A stretch of DNA of 64,000 bases from an uncultured Methanolobus sp. (GCF_963665675.1 NZ_OY762426.1:310001-374000), one strand, 5' to 3'; numbered from the stretch's first letter, positions 45,301-54,760 are shown. Made by a program: numbers and translations. Notes: generated by a model from the sequence alone, not told the origin.

Positions 45301-45323
45301 TAACAAGTTTAAATATAAAGAAG
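45301..45323 (+). promoter_or_regulatory. Promoter of second duplicated lipoprotein
   Basis: TAACAAGTTTAAATATAAAG, the copy of 43903-43925, with the TATA core TTTAAATATA, about 60 bp before the start at 45382. Confidence 0.55.
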
Positions 45324-45381
45324 TAAATCTGCTTCTGAAGCAATTTTATAAAAATAATATGATTTGTGGCTGGATGGAAAA

Positions 45382-46851
45382 ATGAATATAAAAATAGTAG
45401 CATTAGTGGCAATGCTCTTGATAAGCATTGTAGCACTTTCCGGTTGTACTGATATCAGTGACTCATATAAACCCGGAAGTTTCGGAGCAACCGAAGAAGA
45501 ACAGCAGATTGTAGATGCAGTTACTGAAAAATATGGCGACATGACAGCCAGTGGGGAACCAAGACTCCTCGAAGTTATGATGACGTCATCAACTGTAAAT
45601 TTCATACCGGTTGATAAGGTGCTGAAATACTCAAAAGATTCTGAGGAATTGTATGCATGGTTCATCTATGATAATTTTAATTATGATACAATAAGCGTGG
45701 AATGGATATACCTTGACAATGACTATTCTATCTATACATTTGAATCTGAAACTGGTGAAGACTTTGGTCGTGGAACATTCATTCTTGAACAGCCGGATGA
45801 TGGCTGGCCACTTGGAGATTACAGAGTAGTAATTAGTGGTGCAGGTGTTGAAGAATCAGTTGATTTTGAGATTATAGATGGGACAACTGTTTCAGAACCA
45901 TTTGACATGCTAGATGGGGCAACTGTTGACAGCCACAAAGCAGACTTTGGAAACTCAGGAACAACAGATGATACGCTAGTTCCACAAAGTGGATTTACAG
46001 CTGAAAGCACATCACACAGCTTTGTAGGTGAATGGTCATCTAACTGGGGTGACATGGAATTCCGGGAATCAGGTGGCAGGATATATGGTGAATACACGCA
46101 CGATAGTGGTAAACTTGAAGGTGTTATAAACGGTGATGTATTCATTGGAACCTGGTCTGAAAGTCCTTCATATGCAGAACCAAACGATGCAGGTGACGTA
46201 GAGCTTAAACTGAGCAGCGATGGTAACTCTTTCGAAGGAAACTGGAGATACGGCTCTGACAGTGCAGCATGGAGCGGTGGATGGACAGGAACCAGAGAAG
46301 GACAATCAACAACTGAAACAACCACAACATCATCTGGCGTAGAACCTGGCTGGTATCTAGTTAAAGTTGAAGACTACGGAGACAAAGTAATCAGCACAAA
46401 TGACTACTACACATACGATGTCGAATACGAAAGAGGTAACGTCCTGACCATTGATACAGGAGACGAAGGCGAAACAGTACAGGTCAGAACCATCAGTGAT
46501 GAACCAGAAGACTTCTATGCTGCTGAAGAAGAGATTGTAATTAAAGTCAGAAAAGAAGCTGTATTCATAGCAACCGATGGTCTCGGACTTGGTGATACGA
46601 GCAACATAGACATAGACATGGCAGATATCGGAGTTGATGGAGTTTCATCAAGCCATTATAAACTGGAAGATGAAACATATGGAAAGTCCTTCACAATGGA
46701 TTGGAAAGACACGACAGGTGATATCAAAGAAGGTACTTTCAAAGCGAATGCACCGGAAGCAAATGCATATGGTGGCTCGTTCAGAATACTTTACTCATAC
46801 CTCAATGGTGGAGTATACAAAACAAACTACATATACGAATGGAGAGAGTAA
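45382..46851 (+). CDS. Surface lipoprotein, duplicated copy B with inserted domain
   Basis: 489 aa from the ATG at 45382, which corresponds to the start of copy A. Lipobox LSGC. The N-terminal ~165 mature residues and the C-terminal ~160 match copy A. Between them is an extra ~110-residue Trp/Gly-rich domain: 'FVGEWSSNWGDMEF', 'IYGEYTHDSGKLEG', 'NDAGDVELKLSSDG', 'GGWTGTREG'. This beta-sheet module, W-x-G repeats with an NDAGD core, recurs in other secreted prokaryotic proteins. The copies arose by tandem duplication followed by domain gain or loss. Confidence 0.78.
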   Translation: MNIKIVALVAMLLISIVALSGCTDISDSYKPGSFGATEEEQQIVDAVTEKYGDMTASGEPRLLEVMMTSSTVNFIPVDKVLKYSKDSEELYAWFIYDNFNYDTISVEWIYLDNDYSIYTFESETGEDFGRGTFILEQPDDGWPLGDYRVVISGAGVEESVDFEIIDGTTVSEPFDMLDGATVDSHKADFGNSGTTDDTLVPQSGFTAESTSHSFVGEWSSNWGDMEFRESGGRIYGEYTHDSGKLEGVINGDVFIGTWSESPSYAEPNDAGDVELKLSSDGNSFEGNWRYGSDSAAWSGGWTGTREGQSTTETTTTSSGVEPGWYLVKVEDYGDKVISTNDYYTYDVEYERGNVLTIDTGDEGETVQVRTISDEPEDFYAAEEEIVIKVRKEAVFIATDGLGLGDTSNIDIDMADIGVDGVSSSHYKLEDETYGKSFTMDWKDTTGDIKEGTFKANAPEANAYGGSFRILYSYLNGGVYKTNYIYEWRE

Positions 46852-46875
46852 TTCTCTTCCATTTCCCTTTTTTAA
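46839..46875 (+). terminator. Hairpin over the stop codon of copy B
   Basis: ATGGAGAGAG - TAATT - CTCTTCCAT is an imperfect stem around the TAA stop, followed by a T-rich tract (TTTCCCTTTTTT). It matches the structure at the end of copy A. Confidence 0.5.
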
Positions 46876-47169
46876 TCATTCCACATTATTTGTTTGAAGT
46901 ATTCCTTATCCTTACCTGCTTTATCTTATCCTGCTGAATTACCTGCAAAGCGAATGTTTCTTATAAATTCAAAGATTCTATGATGTTATTTGCTGAATGG
47001 AATACCAAAATATGTACATCCTTTAAATAATCAGAAATTGAACGGGAGTCCATAATAGGTTTATATAATAGAGTTGCATATCAGGCAAAAGTTATCGCAT
47101 GGACAACGCACCAGAAGGCAAACAAATACTTGCAAATTTCAATTACACTAATAGGATCAGGAGATTAAT
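46876..47169 (+). other. Intergenic region upstream of the class V aminotransferase
   Basis: A TATA-like TTTATATAATAG (47060-47071) is the likely promoter. A 32-codon frame from 47099 would begin close to the predicted transcript start and overlaps the aminotransferase start; it could be a leader peptide but has no other support. An AGGAG site before 47170 serves the main gene. Confidence 0.4.
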
Positions 47170-48318
47170 ATGGATCTTGAAGATACACTTCTTATGATGC
47201 CAGGACCGGTTCCGGTCGCACCTCGCGTTCTCAGGGCAATGGCAAAGCCCATGATAAATCACAGGGGAGCAGAGTTCTCAGCAATGTTTGATGATTGCCG
47301 TGAAGTTCTTGCTGATGTTTTCCAGACAAAAAGTGACATTTTCATTTTAAGCGGATCGGGTACCGCTGCAATGGAAGCCGCTGTGGGATGTACAGTCGGA
47401 AAGGATGATGTCGTAGTTGCCCTTGAAAACGGCAAATTTGGTGAAAGGTTCAAGGATATTGCTGCAAGATATGGAAAAGTAAATTCCCTTGAAAACGAAT
47501 GGGGACACTCCTTTAACCTTGATGATATTGAAAAGAAACTTGAGGAAGGCGCAAAAGCAATCACCCTTGTACACAATGAGACATCTTCGGGCATACAGAA
47601 TCCTGCACAGGAAATCGGAAAACTCGCAAAGAAGTATGATGCACTTTTCATAATGGATGGTGTCACAACGCTCGGTGGTGACACTGTTAAAACCGATGAA
47701 TGGGGCGTTGACATTGCTGTTGTAGGTTCACAGAAATGTCTTGCTGCACCACCTGGACTTTCCATGATATCTGTCAGTGAAAAGGCACTCGATGCAATGA
47801 ACGAAAAGGATGCACTCCCATACTATCTTGACCTCAAGGCACACAAGAAGAGCGCTGACAAGTCACAGACACCATACACACCAGGAGTTCCGTTATTCTT
47901 CGGACTTCAGGAAGCCCTGCATATCGTTAAGGAAGAAGGCATGGAAGCAAGGATCAAACGTCATGCAACAGGAGCAAAGGCAATCAGGGCTGCAGCAGTA
48001 GCAATGGGTCTTGAAATGTTCCCACAGCTTAATGACAATCACAGCCACTATTCCAACACAGTTTCAGCCATGAAGGCTCCTGAAGGAGTCAGTGGTAATG
48101 ATATTAAGAAAGACCTGATGGCAAAAGGTATCACAATAGCCGGTGGTCAGGCACACCTCAGCGGCAAGATCTTCAGGATCGGAAGCATGGGAAATGTGCA
48201 GCCAAAGGACATCATGCTCACAATACAGGAACTTGAAATGGCACTGATGAAGAGAGGCGTTGTTTCAGAATTCGGAGCTGGTGTTGAAGCAGCATCTGAA
48301 GTATTGGACACACTTTAA
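47170..48318 (+). CDS. Class V aminotransferase (alanine-glyoxylate/serine-pyruvate type)
   Basis: 382-aa PLP enzyme. N-terminal 'MMPGPVPVAPRVLRAM' is the family signature. 'GSGTAAMEAAV' binds the PLP phosphate, 'IMDGVTTLGG' holds the ring-N Asp, and Lys189 in 'VVGSQKCLAAPPG' forms the Schiff base. It moves amino groups between alanine or serine and a 2-oxo acid. AGGAG lies 7 nt before the ATG. The riboflavin synthase gene starts 44 bp downstream. Confidence 0.88.
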   Translation: MDLEDTLLMMPGPVPVAPRVLRAMAKPMINHRGAEFSAMFDDCREVLADVFQTKSDIFILSGSGTAAMEAAVGCTVGKDDVVVALENGKFGERFKDIAARYGKVNSLENEWGHSFNLDDIEKKLEEGAKAITLVHNETSSGIQNPAQEIGKLAKKYDALFIMDGVTTLGGDTVKTDEWGVDIAVVGSQKCLAAPPGLSMISVSEKALDAMNEKDALPYYLDLKAHKKSADKSQTPYTPGVPLFFGLQEALHIVKEEGMEARIKRHATGAKAIRAAAVAMGLEMFPQLNDNHSHYSNTVSAMKAPEGVSGNDIKKDLMAKGITIAGGQAHLSGKIFRIGSMGNVQPKDIMLTIQELEMALMKRGVVSEFGAGVEAASEVLDTL

Positions 48319-48347
48319 TTCAAAGCAGTATCCGAACAATCAGGTGA

Positions 48348-48827
<480 letters not shown>

Positions 48828-48893
48828 TACCGGACAGAAATCAACAGAAGATTAATAATTTATCCAGATCAATTTGAACTTATAAGTGATATT

Positions 48894-49298
48894 ATGACCA
48901 TAAAATTGGGATTTGTAATAGCTGAATTTAACAGGGACCTTACTTTCCAGATGGAAATGCTTGGTGAAGAGCATGCTAAGTTCCTCGGAGCAGAGGTTGT
49001 AGAAAAGATCCTGGTTCCGGGAGTATATGATATGCCACTGGCTATCAAGAAACTCTGCCAGCGCGATGACATCGATGCTGTTGTCACCATGGGAATTGTA
49101 ATTGAAGGTGCGACAAAGCACGATGAGATTGTTGTTCAGCATGCGGCAAGGAAGATCACCGATCTCTCACTGGAATACAGTAAGCCTGTCACACTGGGAA
49201 TCGCAGGACCCGGAATGACCAGAATGGAAGCACACCAGCGCGTAGACTACGCAAAGCGTGGTGTTGAAGCTGCTGTCAAGCTGGTACAGCGCTTATAA
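48894..49298 (+). CDS. ribH: 6,7-dimethyl-8-ribityllumazine synthase
   Basis: 134-aa enzyme that condenses the ribityl pyrimidine with dihydroxybutanone phosphate. Motifs: '[11 protein letters not shown]', '[14 protein letters not shown]', '[14 protein letters not shown]' with the catalytic His. It assembles into hollow oligomers. With ribC it completes the last two steps of riboflavin formation, feeding FAD/FMN and sharing intermediates with F420 precursors. Confidence 0.94.
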   Translation: MTIKLGFVIAEFNRDLTFQMEMLGEEHAKFLGAEVVEKILVPGVYDMPLAIKKLCQRDDIDAVVTMGIVIEGATKHDEIVVQHAARKITDLSLEYSKPVTLGIAGPGMTRMEAHQRVDYAKRGVEAAVKLVQRL

Positions 49299-49403
49299 TT
49301 ATCATAAGACTAATCATACTTATTAATACGATAATAATTATGAATATGAAAAATTCTAACCTGGAATCAAAGTGCAAAACTGAAAAATGGTTGTGTTAAT
49401 TGC

Positions 49404-50546
49404 ATGGCATCATCAAGATTGAAGAGGGTGGAAGAATCAGCAACTATGAAGGCTGCAAATACTGCCAACAAAATGAAAGAGGATGGTATCGATGTTATCA
49501 GTTTCACATTAGGTGAACCTGATTTTGATACACCGAAACATATTTGTGATGCAGCAGCAGATGCGATGTACAGGGGGGAGACACACTATGCACCTGGAGC
49601 AGGAATTCCTGAACTAAAAAAAACTATTGCAGATAAACTTTGCACAGAGAACAAACTGGATGCAGAAGCTTCAGAAATAATAGTTACACCAGGCGCAAAG
49701 CAGGCTATTTTTGAAATCATGATGTCAGTTCTTGACGATAATGATGAGGCTATACTATTTGATCCTGCATGGGTTTCATACGATCCTGCCGTTAAATTTG
49801 CAGGTGCAAATACTACATGGGTTCCTACAGATTCTGAAAACGGCTTTAAGCCAATTGATATTGAAGAGTACATCAATGAGAAGACAAAACTCATTGTCGT
49901 CAATAGTCCTGGAAACCCAACCGGTGCTGTTTACGATAAACAGACCCTTAAAAATATAGCTGACATTGCCATTGACAATGACATCCTTGTGATTTCAGAT
50001 GAGATTTATGAGAAGATAATCTATGATCAGGAACACGTCAGCCTGGGTTCATTTGAAGGAATGCAGGACAGGACCATCACTGTGAACGGTTTTTCAAAAT
50101 CATATGCAATGACAGGCTGGAGACTTGGTTATGTTCATGCAAGATCTGATATCATAAAACCAATGTTGAAGATACAATCACATTCAGTCAGCAGTGCAAC
50201 AAGTTTTGTGCAATACGGAGGCATTGCAGCACTTGAAGGTCCACAGGAGCCAGTAACTGAAATGGTTGAAAAGTTCAGATCCAGAAGGGATGTTCTTGTA
50301 GACGGATTGAATGCAATTGATATCAAATGCCAGAAACCTGGTGGTGCTTTCTATGCATTTGCAGATGTCAGTGAATACGGAGATGGAAATACCATTGCTG
50401 AAAAACTCCTGCAGGATGCACACGTAGCAGTCACCCCAGGATCAGCTTTCGGGGAAAGCGGCAGGAACTTCATCAGAATCTCTTACGCAACATCAACTGA
50501 GAGAATACAGGAAGGACTGGAAAGGATCAAGACAGCGCTAGTCTGA
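49404..50546 (+). CDS. Class I aminotransferase (aspartate-type)
   Basis: 380-aa PLP enzyme of fold type I. 'LGEPDFDTPKHI' and 'HYAPGAGIPELKKTIA' are typical of the AspC-like I-gamma subgroup; 'NSPGNPTGAVY' contacts PLP and Lys232 in 'NGFSKSYAMTGWRLGY' forms the internal aldimine. The C-terminal Arg in 'NFIRISYA' binds the substrate carboxylate. Likely donor or acceptor is aspartate/2-oxoglutarate, but aromatic or other amino acids are possible. Confidence 0.9.
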   Translation: MASSRLKRVEESATMKAANTANKMKEDGIDVISFTLGEPDFDTPKHICDAAADAMYRGETHYAPGAGIPELKKTIADKLCTENKLDAEASEIIVTPGAKQAIFEIMMSVLDDNDEAILFDPAWVSYDPAVKFAGANTTWVPTDSENGFKPIDIEEYINEKTKLIVVNSPGNPTGAVYDKQTLKNIADIAIDNDILVISDEIYEKIIYDQEHVSLGSFEGMQDRTITVNGFSKSYAMTGWRLGYVHARSDIIKPMLKIQSHSVSSATSFVQYGGIAALEGPQEPVTEMVEKFRSRRDVLVDGLNAIDIKCQKPGGAFYAFADVSEYGDGNTIAEKLLQDAHVAVTPGSAFGESGRNFIRISYATSTERIQEGLERIKTALV

Positions 50547-50897
50547 TCTTATCTTTTTTATTTCCACAAAAACAAAACCTTTAATCTCAAAACAAGGTAA
50601 GCAACCGCCGCAGGCGGCACATTCCCATGCTGCTATGCAGAAGATGATTCTAAAGACTATTGCACTAATACAGAGAATTCTACAGAAGTCACACGAAGAA
50701 GGTGTCCCAGAGTATTGGAGATTATTTTGATCATTATTGTGGTAAAACGCCGGCCTCGCCGGACCCTTCGGGATTGTTCCAGTTATTCATGACTTGAGAT
50801 AAATGATATTGACCTGACGAAAACTAACTGTTAACCTCAAATTTTAATGGCAGGATTTCCACTGGCCAAAATAAGATATGATCTGATGGCTGAAAGA
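50547..50897. other. Intergenic region with GC-rich hairpins
   Basis: Between convergent genes. Three compact hairpins stand out against the AT-rich background: CCGCC-GCA-GGCGG (~50606-50618), CCGGC-CTC-GCCGG (~50750-50762) and CCC-TTC-GGG just after it. A 31-codon frame at 50635-50730 has no ribosome-binding site. Could hold terminators for both sides or a structured RNA. Confidence 0.4.
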
Positions 50898-51320
50898 TTA
50901 CTCCTGATATCTTTCAAGCACTTTTTTCACAATTTTTCCACTGCCACATAGGGAGCAGTTATGTGAGCTCTCTATTCTCACAACCTTGCAATCAAAGCCT
51001 CTGGAATGCAGATCCTTTTCAAGTTTATCCGAGTCAAAACCCTGGTCGTATCCAAGTGCAATAATATCAGGTTTGATTTGCATTATGGGATCAAAAATAT
51101 CAGATTCACTACCAAGAAGAGCTTTATCAACTATTTTCAGGGAACTGACCATTTCCAGTCTTTGCCCATCTGGTACTATTGGTCTTGGTTTGTGTCTTAT
51201 CATAGACTCTCTGGCAACGATTACGTAAAGTTCATCACCGAATTTTTTTGCTTCGCTCAGATAGTGGATATGTCCCGGATGAAGCAGATCGAATGTTCCT
51301 GTTGCAAGTACTCTTACCAA
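50898..51320 (-). CDS. ribL: FAD synthase, archaeal cytidylyltransferase type
   Basis: 140 aa from a TTG at 51320, giving the typical 'VRVLATGTFDLLHPGHI' N-terminus; AGGTGAT lies a few bases upstream. An ATG at 51359 would add 13 residues of low likelihood. The HxGH motif HPGH and 'KPRPIVPDGQRLEMV' define the nucleotidyltransferase fold; two closely spaced Cys near the end ('CSLCGSGKI') match the redox-sensitive cysteines of RibL. It adenylates FMN to FAD, completing the ribC-ribH neighbourhood. Confidence 0.85.
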   Translation of the reverse strand: MVRVLATGTFDLLHPGHIHYLSEAKKFGDELYVIVARESMIRHKPRPIVPDGQRLEMVSSLKIVDKALLGSESDIFDPIMQIKPDIIALGYDQGFDSDKLEKDLHSRGFDCKVVRIESSHNCSLCGSGKIVKKVLERYQE

Positions 51321-51542
51321 AACATCACCTGTGTGCTGCCTCCTATAAGCAGCATCCATTATAAAGATAGCTCCAGATTTAAGTTCAGGATAGCGCTATT
51401 CAATAGAGATACAAAAATTGTGAAAAATATGTTGAAATGCAAAATGGATCAATTCGGATTGAAAGTGAACCTGACATTGGTTCACCATTCATATTTGAAC
51501 TGCCCCTAAGAGAGTTTTAAAAAATGATTAAATGAATAGTAA

Positions 51543-51779
51543 TTACTGTTTGATTTTTCCGACAACCGGAAAGTTTTTCAGGGCATCGACTTCATGAGGA
51601 GCTTCCATATCCAGGGACTCAGTCAGATCTGTGCCTGCTTCATGTAACCCCATGTGTTCTCCGCTATCCCAGAACTCACTGTTACTTACATCATAAACCT
51701 GACCTGCATAAACAACATAAACTTTCTCATCGTCAGTACCATTATATTTGGCTACTTCTTCAAGTGTAAATTCCTGCAT
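51543..51779 (-). CDS. Cytochrome b5-like heme/steroid-binding domain protein
   Basis: 78-aa single-domain protein: 'FTLEEVAKYNGTDDEKVYV', 'VYAGQVYDVSNSEFW', then His in 'GEHMGLHEAGTDL'. The first heme-ligand His of true b5 (HPGG) is replaced, but His residues remain in 'GEHMGLHEAG' and 'APHEVDAL', so heme binding is possible though altered. Probably soluble and cytoplasmic. Separate from the msrA gene upstream by 87 bp. Confidence 0.82.
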   Translation of the reverse strand: MQEFTLEEVAKYNGTDDEKVYVVYAGQVYDVSNSEFWDSGEHMGLHEAGTDLTESLDMEAPHEVDALKNFPVVGKIKQ

Positions 51780-51866
51780 ATCTTCACCACTCTTAAATTA
51801 TCTTTCAAATTTATAGCCTTTTGGGTCTTGATTCTATTTGTAAACGTAGGGAAAAAATGCAGCAAA

Positions 51867-52409
51867 TCAGTATTTCAAAATACACCCGCCTTCAGTGCCT
51901 GTTTTTTCAAAATATTGCTGATGATATTCCTCTGCCCGGTAAAAAGGACCTGCGGGCACTATCTGAGTTACAATGGGATTTCTGAAACGACCTGATTGAT
52001 CAAGTTGCTTCTTGGAAGCCACCGCTTTATACTTTTGTTCTTCACTATGATAGAATATAGCTGAACGATACTGGCTCCCGATGTCAGGACCCTGCTGATT
52101 CAGACTTGTAGGATCATGCATTTCCCAGAAAAGCTCCAGCAATTTCCCATATGGAACTATTGAAGGGTTAAAAAGGAGCTCCACAGCTTCTGCATGCCCG
52201 GTGTTACCCACACAGACCTCCTTGTAGGTTGGATTTTCTTTGTTTCCTCCGGTATAACCTACCTGTGTGAATTCAACACCCTCAACCTTTCTGAATACTG
52301 CCTCAACACCCCAGAAACAACCTGCTGCAAACGTAGCTGTTTCATAACCCTTACCAAGTAATTCATCTTTTGATAACATCCCATCACTTAGGAAATGGTG
52401 AGTGGACAT
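51867..52409 (-). CDS. msrA: Peptide methionine sulfoxide reductase MsrA
   Basis: 180-aa repair enzyme reducing the S-form of methionine sulfoxide. Catalytic Cys is in '[13 protein letters not shown]' (~residue 32); '[16 protein letters not shown]' and '[10 protein letters not shown]' follow. '[12 protein letters not shown]' is also conserved. An ATG ten codons in is a possible start. Defence against oxygen damage fits a methanogen exposed to oxic pulses. Confidence 0.95.
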   Translation of the reverse strand: MSTHHFLSDGMLSKDELLGKGYETATFAAGCFWGVEAVFRKVEGVEFTQVGYTGGNKENPTYKEVCVGNTGHAEAVELLFNPSIVPYGKLLELFWEMHDPTSLNQQGPDIGSQYRSAIFYHSEEQKYKAVASKKQLDQSGRFRNPIVTQIVPAGPFYRAEEYHQQYFEKTGTEGGCILKY

Positions 52410-52427
52410 AAGTCATAAATGTTTCTG

Positions 52428-53231
52428 TTATTGGTACTTACAAAGAACCTCTTCTTTAATATCCAAATAACATTTCTCAAAAAGGCTTTGTCCACCTTCA
52501 ATCTCGAGAACTTCAAAATCAAATATCTCCGCAAATTCATCGACTTTTTCATCGAAATTCTCGGTATATGTAAGTCCGGTTTTTATTTTTGCAACCCTCT
52601 TGTACCCTGTCACCTCATTAACTTTCTTAAGCATTTTTATGCTCTTATCAGGTTTCTCAGGATCAACCCGCATAATCTCACGCCAGGCATGGGCGTACAT
52701 CGGTGTAAAAAGGAATGTACCATGTTCACTGAACTGTTTTAGCGTAGCCAGATATTCATTGCAACCCCCAAGGGTTGCACCAACACAATCATCAACTGTA
52801 CGTGTATCATCCCTTAATATCCTGACAGGACATGTTCCTTCAAGGTGCACAAAATCAGATTCAATCTTATCAAACACATTACCGCAGAGACCGTAGAACA
52901 TCAGGATAGCATCTGAATATTTACTTAACTCATCCACCAGCTTGTAAATTTCAGTTTTGAGTATTTTAGGAAACTCATGCAATGCCAGTTCAACCATATA
53001 GATCATGACTGTATACTTTTCATGATCATTCCTGTAGCCCTCAGTATCAGGTCGAAGCTTTCCAGGTGACAGCAAGCGGAATTGCAGACCTGCTTTTCTG
53101 AGTTTTGAGCTAAAGTCGTCCTCCTGGCCGTTACCAACTACAAGAATCTCATCTACCGTACTATCATTTTCAAGTATGTGCACGATCTCATCCTGGAGTA
53201 TCTTGCACGAAAGTATCGTCAGTAATGGCAT
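52428..53231 (-). CDS. DUF1638-domain protein
   Basis: 267 aa; starts 'MPLLTILSCKILQDEIV', with Cys in 'MFYGLCGNV', 'LEGTCPVRILRDD' and 'TLGGCNEYL'. These conserved cysteines plus 'RDDTRTVDDC' define DUF1638, seen in methanogens and acetogens, often near corrinoid-dependent methyltransferase genes. Biochemical role not known to me. No such methyltransferase is nearby here; the gene stands 18 bp from msrA on the same strand. Confidence 0.82.
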   Translation of the reverse strand: MPLLTILSCKILQDEIVHILENDSTVDEILVVGNGQEDDFSSKLRKAGLQFRLLSPGKLRPDTEGYRNDHEKYTVMIYMVELALHEFPKILKTEIYKLVDELSKYSDAILMFYGLCGNVFDKIESDFVHLEGTCPVRILRDDTRTVDDCVGATLGGCNEYLATLKQFSEHGTFLFTPMYAHAWREIMRVDPEKPDKSIKMLKKVNEVTGYKRVAKIKTGLTYTENFDEKVDEFAEIFDFEVLEIEGGQSLFEKCYLDIKEEVLCKYQ

Positions 53232-53253
53232 AATATTCCCTGCATGCTATTGG

Positions 53254-53427
53254 TTATTCATTCTTTTGCCTGTACATATATAAAAAGCTCAGCACAAAAG
53301 CCACAATTCCAGATGGTATTCCTACAAACAATGAGAAAAATATCCTGTCCTGCAATGACTGAGTAACAAGTATTGTAACAAGAACAAAGATAATCAAACT
53401 GATTATAACCATTTTTACAACATGCAT
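53254..53427 (-). CDS. Small two-helix membrane protein
   Basis: 57 aa from the ATG at 53427 (MHVVKM); the longer frame up to 53646 would run under the divergent GNAT gene and is rejected. Two hydrophobic segments ('VIISLIIFVLVTILV' and 'FSLFVGIPSGIVAFVLSF') are separated by a short loop; the C-terminus is basic. Function unknown. It is 22 bp upstream of the DUF1638 gene and may share its transcript. Confidence 0.6.
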   Translation of the reverse strand: MHVVKMVIISLIIFVLVTILVTQSLQDRIFFSLFVGIPSGIVAFVLSFLYMYRQKNE

Positions 53428-53582
53428 GTTTAATCCTGACCTCTGATATATTTCCGACTTATTACAACAAGATTGTAACTTCACCAGTTTAGTAAAAATA
53501 CTAGTAACCTGATAGAATGATAAGTTAACGCTCCTTGAGAATATTAATTCCTGTCTCATAGACACATAGTTATAAAGGAAAT

Positions 53583-54086
53583 ATGAACATGCAACCCGAA
53601 AACACAAATTCCGTAAGTGTGAGATCGACGACAATAGATGATACACCCCTTATAATGGAACTTGTAAAAGCATTGGCTGAATTTGAGGGACTAAGTAATC
53701 ATGTGCTTGCAACAGAGAAGAGTCTCAGGGAAGGAATGTTTGGAAAGAACAAATACGCAGAAGCAATAGTTGCTGAGATGAACGGCAAAGCTGTTGGATT
53801 TATTGTGTTCTTTCATAATTACTCTACTTTTGTAGGAAGACCGGGACTTTACATTGAAGACATATTCGTCTATCCTGAATATCGTGGTAAGGGGGTGGGT
53901 AAGGCACTAATGGTACATTGTGGAAAAATAGCAAAGAAGAGAAACTGCGGAAGGCTGGAATGGAGCGTGCTTGACTGGAACCCTGCCAGAAAATTCTATG
54001 AGCATATGGGTGGAGAGCACCAGAAAGAGTGGCTGCTGTACAGGCTTGATGAAAAGAGTATTGAAGAGCTTGCTGAAAGAAAATAA
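53583..54086 (+). CDS. GNAT-family N-acetyltransferase
   Basis: 167-aa acetyltransferase. The acetyl-CoA loop 'VYPEYRGKGVGKALM' (R/Q-x-x-G-x-G/A) is near residue 102; 'LYIEDIFV' (motif A strand) and 'WNPARKFYEHMG' (motif B) follow the diamine (spermidine-type) N-acetyltransferase pattern. With an arginine decarboxylase gene 1 kb away a role in polyamine metabolism is possible. AGGAAAT precedes the ATG. Confidence 0.9.
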   Translation: MNMQPENTNSVSVRSTTIDDTPLIMELVKALAEFEGLSNHVLATEKSLREGMFGKNKYAEAIVAEMNGKAVGFIVFFHNYSTFVGRPGLYIEDIFVYPEYRGKGVGKALMVHCGKIAKKRNCGRLEWSVLDWNPARKFYEHMGGEHQKEWLLYRLDEKSIEELAERK

Positions 54087-54189
54087 AAACAGGAAAAAAA
54101 GTACTCAGGATGATGATATGAAAAGATCACGTTCCTGGCATTTCAGTTTAGTATTGTGCAATGCCAGGCAGATCTAAAAATAAACAGGA

Positions 54190-54501
54190 TTATGCATCTG
54201 CTGTTTCGTTGGTAGCTTCTTCGGTTGCAGCGTCTTCAGCAGCTTCCTCTGTTGCTCCTTCCTCAGTAGCCTCTTCTGCTGCTTCTTCTGCTGCTTCTTC
54301 GGTGGCATTCTCAGCAACGTCTGCTGCTACATCTTCTTCTGCAACTTCTTCAGTTGCATTTTCATTTACAGCTTCTTCTGAAACGTTTTCTGCAGTTTCT
54401 GCGTGTTCATCTGCTCCTTCTTCTGTTGTGTCTGCACAACCTGATACGGCTACGAGCCCGACCATCAGGAAAACCATAAGTATACTTAATAATTTCTTCA
54501 T
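54190..54501 (-). CDS. Ala/Glu-rich low-complexity lipoprotein
   Basis: 103 aa: signal peptide with lipobox VSGC (Cys22), then ~80 residues composed almost wholly of Ala, Glu, Thr, Asn and Asp in short repeats such as EEAAEEATEEG. It is probably an extended, highly charged surface protein with no fold. The antisense frame (Ser/Ala-rich) is a shadow. Not recognised as a family. It lies next to the MITE at 54586, which may have inserted close to its promoter. Confidence 0.72.
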   Translation of the reverse strand: MKKLLSILMVFLMVGLVAVSGCADTTEEGADEHAETAENVSEEAVNENATEEVAEEDVAADVAENATEEAAEEAAEEATEEGATEEAAEDAATEEATNETADA

Positions 54502-54585
54502 GTTAAGTCTCCGATTACTACTAATCTATATATTCTATAGACGTCTACGGATAAACTATAATCTATTTAAGTTTATCGATATGCG

Positions 54586-54760
54586 GGGGCTGTCAAAAAC
54601 TTTGGTGTTAGAGCAATTCTTCTTGGATAGCATTTTCCCATAAATTGTAATACTGACTAATTGTACATTCTTATGATCGCGTTTTCAAATAATCAACCCA
54701 ATTCATTCATTTGCATTATGTAATTGGTAATTGCTCAACCCCAACAAAATTGACAGCCCC
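54586..54760. mobile_element. MITE, 175 bp, with 32-bp terminal inverted repeats
   Basis: Ends are GGGGCTGTCAAAAACTTTGG and, on the other strand, GGGGCTGTCAATTTTGTTGG; similarity continues to a common GAGCAATT about 32 bp in. It is flanked by an 8-bp direct repeat GATATGCG (54578-54585 and 54761-54768), the duplicated target. There is no coding frame of note, so it needs a transposase supplied elsewhere. It sits 84 bp upstream of the Ala/Glu-rich lipoprotein start, so it may carry or disturb that promoter. Confidence 0.85.

Noticed and set aside
50635..50730. 31-codon frame between the aminotransferase and ribL
   Set aside because: No ribosome-binding site; the region is better explained by hairpins. 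Conservation would be needed to revive it.
53428..53646. N-terminal extension of the small membrane protein
   Set aside because: It would overlap the divergent acetyltransferase start and its AGGAAAT site; the ATG at 53427 yields a clean two-helix protein.
54161..54643. Ser/Ala-rich open frame on the plus strand
   Set aside because: It is the complement of the Glu/Ala-rich lipoprotein, which has a signal peptide, lipobox and start signals; the plus frame has none.
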